DNA from: Caulobacter sp.
Lineage (GTDB): Bacteria > Pseudomonadota > Alphaproteobacteria > Caulobacterales > Caulobacteraceae
Direction of reading: 5' to 3'
DNA length: 44,212 bases
NCBI GenBank assembly: GCA_028291265.1
Contig: JAQGIK010000030.1
Span: forward strand, 1 to 44,212
Made by a program: the position numbers and the translations under genes. Shown in pieces: positions 20,801-29,800 of the stretch; the first letter of the stretch is position 1, and each line of letters starts with the position of its first letter. The notes under the pieces are model-generated. The model was not told the DNA's origin. It worked only from the letters and a program-made list of their open reading frames with translations, and did no database searches.

Positions 20801-23800
20801 ACGTAGGTCCAGGTGCCGTTCGAGTAGAGCTGCAGATAGCCGTAGTCGCCCTGCAGGGCATTTGCGACGGTCCCGTTGGTGGCCCCCTTGGAGACGCCGG
20901 TGACGGTCTTGCTGTCGCCGGTATCGACGTCGGTATCGTTGGTGAAGACCTGGCCCGACCCGTTCGAACCCGCGACGACGCCCGCCTCGACCGCCGTGCC
21001 CGTATCGGCCACCGCAATGGGGGCGTCGTTGGTCCCGCGGACGGTGACGGTCAGGGTGCTGCTGCTGGTCGCCCCGGCCGCGTCCGTCATCGTGTAGGTG
21101 AAGGCGTCGGTCAGGGTGTTAGCCGTGGTGCGCAGGGCGTTGACCGCCGCATTGGCGTTGTCGACGGCGTAGGAATAGCTGCCGTCGGCGTTGAGGGTCA
21201 GGGCCCCGTAGGTCCCGTTCAGCGCCGAGCCGACCGTACCGCCGTTGAGCGCGGAGACGGTCTTCGAGTCCCCGGCGTCCACGTCGGTGTCGTTGGTCAG
21301 CACGTTGCCGGTGGCGTTGGAGCCGGCCGCGACGCCGGCCTCGTTGGCGATGCCGGTGTCGGCCACCGCGATGGGCGCGTCGTTGGCGCCCTGGAGGGTG
21401 ATGGTCAGGGTCGTCGAGCTTGTCGCCCCGGCCGTGTCCCGCACCACGTAGGTGAAGGTCTCGGCCAGGGTCTGGGCCGCCGTGCGCAGCGCCTGGACCG
21501 CAGCGTTGGCGTTGTCGATGGCGTAGCTGTAGGTCCCGTCCGCGTTGAGCGTCAGGGTCCCGTAGGCGCCGTTGAGGCCCGCTCCGACCGTGCCGCTGGT
21601 GGCCCCGAAGGACACCGCCGAGACGGCCTTGGCATCGCCCGCATCGACATCGGTGTCGTTGGTCAGAACGTTGCCGGTGGCGTTGGAGCCCGCCGCTGTG
21701 CCCGCCTCGACCGCCGTGCCGGTGTCGACGACGCCAACCGGGGCGTCATTGCTGCCGCCGATGCTGAAGGTCACCGGCCGGGTCGTGGTCAGGCCGCCGT
21801 CGTCGATGGCGGGAACCGTGAAGACCTCGGTGACCGTCTGGCCGGTCTGCAGCGCCTGGGTGGCGACGCGGGCGTTGTCCAGGGCGTAGGCCAGGCTGTT
21901 GGAGGCGGTGGTCAAGACGGCCTGGCCGTAGACGCCGTCCTTGGTCCAGACGCCGGCCGGGCTCTGCACCCAGCCGCCGGCGGCCAGCGCCGAGGCGTCG
22001 TAGGAGACCGTGCCGTCGACGTCGTCCGGGGTCAGGGCGACGGTTGAGGCCGCCGTGCCGGCGACGTTCGCGCCGACTTCGCGCAGCGTGGCGCTGGGGA
22101 CGCCGGCGCGCAGGGTCGGACCGTCGTTCGAGCCGAGGATATCGATGTTCCAGGCGCCCAGCTGGGCCAGGCTGACGCCGGTCAGGGTCACCGTGTTGAC
22201 CCCGGCCGTGATCACCGTATCGCCTCCGGAAGCGCTGGCCGCGGCCAGCACGTCGGCGACCGTGGCGAACACCGCCGCGTCGAAGCGCAGGAATTCGTTG
22301 CCGGCCGCGAAGTCGCTGATGACGTCCTGGCCGAACCCCGACCGGAAGACGAAGCTGTCGCGACCGCCGCCGCCGGCCAGACTGTCGTTGCCCGCGCCGC
22401 CTTCGAGGCGGTTGGCGACGCTGGAGCCGGTGATGCTGTCGGCCCCGGCTCCGGTGATGACGTTCTCGACGCCGCTGAGGGTGTCGGCCTCGCCGTGAGT
22501 GTCGGTGGCCGTGCCCGCCGCCAGGTTGACGGTGACATTGCCGGGATCGGTCTCGGCCGAGTAGTCGACCGTGTCGTTCAGGCCGGCCGAGCCGGTGAAG
22601 CTGTCGGCGCCCCGCCCGCCGGTGAAGGTGATCGCCGTCGCCGAACTCAGACCACCGGCGTCGATGACGTTGGCCCCTGCCCCGCCGGCGATCCGCACGC
22701 TGGCGGCGCCGATCGCGCCGGTCAGAGTGACGCCGTCGTTGTTGTCGAGGGTGACCTCGACCGTCTCGATGCCGGTGGCGGTGACATTGGCCGAGGCGTC
22801 GCCGTTGAAGGTCGCCGTGGTCGATCCGGCCGCGCCGGACAGCACCAGGCTGTCGCCGCCGCCGAAGTTGGTGGTGTAGAGCGCCAGCACGTCGGCCGCG
22901 CCGGAGGCGTCGGCGACCGTGTCGTGACCTTCGCCGATGCTGACGATGTAGCGGTCGTTGTCCGCCCCGCCCTGCATGGTGTCGTCGCCGCCGCCGCCGG
23001 TCAGGGCGTCGTCCCCGGCATCGCCGAACAGCTGGTCATTGCCGCCGCGTCCGTCGAGCTGGTCGTCGCCGGCCGCGCCATGGACGGAGTCCGCCCCTGA
23101 ACCCGCATGGACAATGTTGCCGGCGCTGTTGCCGGTGACGTCGATGGCGGCCGCGTCGTTGAAGGTGACCGTGGTGACCCCCGGGCCGAGGGTCAGCACG
23201 ATGCCGGTCGCGGCGGCCGGGGCGTTGATGATCAGGTTGTCGTCGGCGACGGTCAGACCGAGCTCGGACGAATAGTCGCCGGCCGTGGCCTGCACCGTGT
23301 CGCCGGCCTGGGCCGCGCCGAGGGCTTCCTTCAGGGTCGAGAAGACGCCGTCGCGCTGCTGCACCCAGGTCCAGCCGGCCGGGAAGGCGTTCTGGCCGAT
23401 GAAGGTCGATTCCGCATAGGCGCTGGCCAGGTCGTAGAACCAGGCGCCCGCGCCCGGGCCGCTGAAGCTGTTGTCCTGGATGTCGCCGCCGGCCGCCCAG
23501 GCGACGAGGGCCGCGAAGCCCTCGGCGAAGTCGCCGCCGAAGACGTTCTCGAGGATCTGGCCGCCGGTCGCCTCGGTCACCAGGCCCGAGCCGCCCGTGC
23601 CGCTGAACAGGCTGTCCAGCACGTTGACGCCGGTCGAGGCGGCGACGCCGCTGGCCGTGCCGCGCACCAGCACCAGGGCGGCCGAGGCCGTGCCGCCGAA
23701 GATGCTGTCGCTGACCGTGACGCCGTTCTGGCCGCCGCCGAAGCGCAGGCCGTAGTCGCCGTTGGCGTTGATGGTGACCCGCAGGATCTCGGTGCCGCTG

Positions 23801-26800
23801 TTGAGGCCCAGGAAGTCGACGGCCGCGTCGGCCCCGGCGCCGGCGTTGAACACCAGCCGTTCGACGGCGTCGCCGCGCAGGGTGATGTTGAGGCCGGACC
23901 CGATCTCGAGCGCCGCGCCGCCGGCCGGACCGTTGATGATCACCGTCTCGCCGACGGCGTTCTTGATCCGCAGGTCATCGACATCGACCACGGCCGTGGC
24001 CGACAGGTTGTAGGTCCCGCCCTTGAGGATGACGGTGTCGCCGTCCTCGGCGGCGTCAAGCGCCTCCTGCAGGGTGGTGAAGATCAGGTCGAGGTTGCTG
24101 TCGCCGCCGTGGGCCGCGTCGACGAGCAGGGGCGGCGGCTCGAGGCCCTGGCCCTGGAAGCGCTGCATCTCGATGGAATAGCCGCTGCCGTCCTGGCCCT
24201 GCGAATGCCAGACCGCGACGAAGCCGCGGTCGAGCATGGCGATGGCCGGGGCCGACTGGTCGTTGAGGCTGTAGCTGTTGACCAGCACGTCGTCGCCGTA
24301 GGGCTCGGTGGCGTGGCCGTCGGCGTCGAAGCGCCGCGCGACGACGCCGTTGCTGGAGCCGTCGGCCAGGTAGCTGGTCCAGGCGACCACGAAGCCGCCG
24401 TCCGGGGCGGCGACGAGGGTGACCCCTGTCTGGTCCTGGTAGCCAACGCCGTTGATCAGGAACTCGCCGCCGACCGCAACCCCGGCCGCGTCGTAGCGCT
24501 GGCCGGCGATGCCGTAGCCGGAGTTGTCACTGTCGGCGCCGGTGGAGGTCTGCCAGGCGATGACGAAGCTGCCGTCGGTCAGACCCGCGACACTGGGATA
24601 GATCTGGGTGGAGTCGGTCTGGGTGTTGACCAGAAACTCCGGACCGTCCCGCGTCCCGTCGGCATTGAACCGCTGGGCGTAGACGCCCCAGTCGGCGCCG
24701 TCGTGATTGTAGGAGCTCCAGGTGATCACATAGTCGCCGCCGGCCAGGGCGGCGATGGCCGGGCTGAGCTGTTGGTCGGTGGTGGTGGTGTTGACGACCG
24801 TGTCGCTGGCCCCGATCAGGTGGCCGTTGGCGTCGATGCGGTGGCTGGCGATGCCCCAGGTGTCGCCGTCGACCGTGTGCGACTGCCAGGTGACGACGAC
24901 GCTGCCGTCGGCCAGCAGGACGGCCTTGACCGCCTCCTGGGTCGAGCTGGTGAAGCTGTTGACGCGCAGCTCGGCGACCGAGACGCCGGCCGCGTCGGTC
25001 AGCATCTGCAGATGCATGTCGGCGTCGTACTTGCGGGCGTAGACGCCCCAGTCGCCGTCGCCGGCCGCGCCGTTGCCGTAGGACTGGTAGACGACCAGGA
25101 AGCCGCCGTCGGCCGTGGCCACGACGTTGGCGTTGCGCTGCTCGCTGTTGCTGTAGTCGTTGACCCGGAATTCGGTCAGCGGCACCTGCACCTGGTTGCC
25201 CTGGCCATCGGGGACCAGGATCGGGTCGCCATTGCCGTCGAGGACCCACAGCGGATCGCCGTTGGCGGCGGTCAGCTGGATGGCGTCGCCGTCGCTGTCG
25301 TAGTGCTTGGCGTAGACACCCCAGCTGGAGCCGTCCTGGCCGTTCGACTGCCAGACGACGACATAGGAGCCATCGTCGAGCTTGGTGACCGACGGCGCCT
25401 GCTGTTCGGACGTGGTGTAGCTGTTGACCTGCTGTTCGACGCCGGCGGTATCGATGGCCAGTTCGGTGGCGGCGTCGGGCAGCGGCACGCGCTTGCCCTG
25501 GATGCCATAGCTGCTGCCGTCGGTTCCTTCCCAGACGACGATGACGCCCGAGCCGTCGGGCTGGACGGCGATGGCCGGGGTGCTCTGGTCGCCGGCCGTG
25601 GTTTCGTTGAGGCGGAACTCGGCCCCGACCGCGTCGCCGGTGGCGTCGAAGCGCTGGCCGTAGACGCCCCAGCTGTCGCCGTCCTGGTTGGCGCTGGTCC
25701 AGACGACCATGAAGCCGCCGTCCGGCAGGTTTGAAATCTGCGGTTCCTGCTGGCTGTCGTAGGCGTAGGACGAGACGTGGAACTCGCCGCCGCGCGTCGT
25801 GCCGTCGGCGTTGTAGACCTGACCATAGATGCCGTAGCCGGAGCCGTCCTGCGCCTGGCTGTGCCAGACGACGACCAGGCCACCGTCGGCCAGGGCCGTG
25901 ATGGGGCCGCTCTCGGCCCCCTGCTCGTTCGCCGTGGTGGTGTTGACCAGCAGCTCGCCGGCGGCGCCCAGGCTGGTGACCGGGTGGCCCGAGGCGTCGT
26001 AGAGGCGCAGGTATTGGCCGCCGGCGCTGGCGTCCGGAGCATACCAGGTGAAGGCGAAGCCGCCGCCGGCCAGCTGAACCACGCCCGCATGCTGCTGATG
26101 GCCGGCCACGGTGACGTTGATCCGCACTTCATTCGCGGCAGCGCCGCCGGTGTCGTACATCTGCACGACCGAGCCATCGGCGGCGTAGCGTTTGGCGTAG
26201 ATGCCCCAGGTCTCGTCGCCCGGATCGCCGGGCGCGGCTTCCTGGTCCATCGACTGCCAGGTGACGATCCAGCCGCCGTCCGCCAGCGCGGTGACTTCCG
26301 GCCAGTACTGATCGCGCGCCTGGGTGTCGTTGATCCGCACGACACTACCGCCGGCCGAGCCATCGAGGTTGAGCCTGGCGCCGGCGGCGTCATAGCGCTG
26401 GGCGAAAATGCCGAAACCGCTGTCGTCGAGCTGGGTCCAGCTGACGATGAAATCGCCGCCGGCCAACACCGTCACGTCGGCGTGGTTCTCGTAGTAGTCG
26501 TGGTAGGTATTGACGGTGAATTCGGCGCTGCGCGGCGTGCCGTCGGCGTTGAACAGGCGGGCGACGATCTCGTCGCCCGGGCCGCCGGGCTGGCCGTCGC
26601 TGGTCCAGACGACGACGTAGCTGCCGTCGTCGAAGGCGGCGACATGGGGGTCGGACTGGGTGCCGGGCACGTTGGTGTTGACGTCGAACTCGTCGTTGTA
26701 GGGCAGCTGGACCTCGGCCACCGAATTGACGGTGACGCGGATGCTGTCGGTGTTCCAGGCGACGTCGCCGCTGCTGGTCTCACGCGACTGGGCGCGCAGT

Positions 26801-29800
26801 TGCAGCGTGAAGTCGGCGTCGCTGTCGGCGGCGGGGCTGACGGTCAGGCCGGACAGGGTCCAGCCGGCGATGTCGACTGTGCGGTCGGCGGCGGTGGCGG
26901 TGAAGCTGTGGCCGTTGCCGTCGCTCAAGGTGGCGCCGACCGGGATGTCGCTGACCTCGAGGGTCAGGGTTTCGGAGCCGTCGGTGTCGGCCAGGCCGGC
27001 GCTGACGGTCAGGGCGATGGCCGTGTCCTCGTCGCCGCTCGCATCGCCGGCGACGAGGTTCGGACGGTCGGCGACGGCGCCGCCGTTGGGGCCGAGGTCG
27101 AAGCTGAAGTGCTGCTGGAAGACGCCGTTGCCGCTGCCGTCCTGGCCGGTCGAGGTCCAGACGACGGTGAAGCCGTCGCCGACCACGCTGATGGCCGGAT
27201 CGCCCTGGTAGCCGGCCCCGTAGCTGTTGACCCGCTGCTCCTCATTGAGAACATGCCCGTCGGCCGCGAAGCGTTTGACGAAGACGTCGTAGCCCTCGAA
27301 GCCGTCGTTGTGGTCGCTCTGCCAGGTGACCAGGAAGCTGCCGTCCGGCAGCGCGACAAGGTCGGGGGCGGTCTGCGTGCCGGCCACATGGCTGGGGATG
27401 ACGAACTCGGACCCGACGCGGGCCCCGGCGGCGCTGTAGATCTGGCCGACCAGGGCCGGGCCGCTGCTGTCGGCGTAGTCGGACTGGAAGATGACCACGA
27501 AGCCGCCCCCGGCCAGGCCCAGCACCTTGGGGTCGAACTGGTTGCCGTAGGTCTCGGCGTTGACGCGGAAGTTGCCGGCCGCGGCCGAGCCGTCGGGCTG
27601 GAATCCGCCCAGCGGGGTGACCGTGCCGCCGGACAGGCTGACGCTGTAGCGCTGGCCGAAGACGCCGACGCCGTTGCCGTCTTCGTTATCGCGCCAGACG
27701 ATGACGAAGCCGCCGTCGGCGGTCGCGGCGATGGCCGGCAGGTACTCGGCGCTGTCGCCGCCGTTGAGGACCGGGATCTGCTGGTTGACGGTGAAGTCCG
27801 CGCCGACCGGATTGCCGGCCGCGTCGAACACCCGGGCCTCGACCTCGCCGTTGTCCTGGTGCCAGGTGACAACGAAGCCGCCCGCGTTGGCGCCGGTCAG
27901 GGCGGTGATCTGGGCGTCGTACTGGTTGCCAGGGCCGCCACTGTTGACCTGGGACTCGGTCCCGACCGCCACGCCGGCGGCGTTGAAGCGCTGGGCGAAG
28001 ATGCCATAGCCCGAGCCGTCGCCCTGGCTCGACTGCCAGGTGACGACGTAGCCGCCGCCCGCCAGGGCCGCGACCTGGGGATTGGCCTGGTCGCCGGTCA
28101 GGGTGGTGTTGACGGTGAACTCGGGCCCGACCGGCGCGCCAGCGGCGCTGTAGCGCTGGGCGAAGACGCCGTTGGACGAGATGTCGCCGGCGCCGCGGCT
28201 GGGGGCGCTGCGCCAGACGACGACGTAGGAGCCGTCGTCCAGGGTGGCGATGTCGGCCCCGGACTGGTCATGGGCCGACTTGCTGTTGACCTGGCCTTCG
28301 CCTCCGGTCGGGGCGGCGGGCTGGCCGTCGAGGGTGAAGCGCGTGCCGAACACGCCCCAGCTGGAGCCGTCACCCCAGTAACCGTCGCTGGCCGGGTCGT
28401 GACCCTGCCAGACGGCGATGAGGCTGCCATTGGCGCCGGCGGCCAGGAAGGGCGCCGCCTGTTCGCCGTAGGTGCGGGAGGCGTCGAGCGGGAACTCGCC
28501 GCCGACGGCGTCGCCCTCGGCGTCGAAGCGCTGGCCGAAGACGCCGTAGCCGTACATGTCCTCGCTCTGGCCCTGCCAGGCGACGAAGAAGCCGCCGTCG
28601 GCGAGGGCGACGGCCTGGGGCTCGCTCTGGTCGCCGACGGTGACGCGGTTGACCAGGAACTGGTCGCCGCGGGCCGCGCCGTCGGCGTTGTAGACCCGTC
28701 CGTAGGCCCCCCAGCTGGAGCCGTCGCCGTTGTCGCTCTGCCAGAGGATCAGGTAGCCGCCGTCGGCGAGGACGGTGACGTTCGGATGGTACTGCTGTCC
28801 GGTGATCGTCTGGTTGACGAAGGCCTCGGCCCCGACCGGCTGGCCGGCGGCGTCGAAGCGCTGGACGACGACGTCGTGGCTGGCGCCGCCGGCCTGGCCG
28901 TTGCTGTTCCAGACCACGACGAAGCCGCCCCCGGGCAGGCCCTGGATCGAGGGCCAGCTCTGCTCGCTGGCCGTGGTGGTGTTGAGCCGGAACTCGTCGG
29001 CCCCGGCGCTGACGCCGTCACGGCTGACGGCCTGGCCCGAGGCGTCGTAGCGCTGGGCGTAGACGCCGTAGCTGCTGCCGTCCTGCGGCTCCGAATGCCA
29101 GGCGATCAGGTAGCCGCCGTCGCTCAGCGCCGTGATGTCCGAATGCATCTGGTAGCTGGCGAAGGGCGAGTAGGTGTTGACGTGGCTGGCCGCGCCCGGA
29201 TTGCCGGCGGCATCGTAGACCCGGCTGAACACGTCCAGGTAGGAATAGTAGGGATCGCTGGTGACGTCGGTCGGGGCGATCTGGCCGAAGCTGCTCCAGG
29301 TGACGACGAAGCCGCCCCCGGCCAGGGTGACGACCGACGCCTCCATCTGGGTTCCGGCCGCGAAGCTGTTGATCTGGAACTCGGTGCCGACCGCATTGCC
29401 GGCGCTGTCGTAGCGCTGGCCGAAGACGCCCCATTCGCTGCCGTCCTGGTCGCGCGACTGCCAGACCACGACGTAGGAGCCGTCGGCCCAGCTGGCGAGC
29501 GGCGAGCGGGCGATCTGGTCGCCGCCGACGTCGAACAACTGGTCGCCGGCGGTGTAGCTGTTGACCCGCTCGGAGCGGCCGCCGATCTCCATGGCGTCGG
29601 CGCGGGCGTCGACGATGACGGCCACCAGGTCCTCGTTGGTGACACTGTCGCCGGTGGCGCTGTCGGTCGAGGTGGCCCGGATGCGCAGGGTGAAGTCGGC
29701 TTCGGAGTCCTGGGCCGGGGTGATGCTGAGGCCGGACAGCGTCCAGCCGGTGACGTCGACCCCGGTCAGGGCGGCCGTGGCCGTGAAGCTATGGCCATTG

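Noticed and set aside
14812..21750. CRISPR-like appearance of regularly spaced similar sequences
   Set aside because: The repeats are long, translated in one frame and diverge as protein repeats; there are no short identical repeats with unique spacers and no cas genes.
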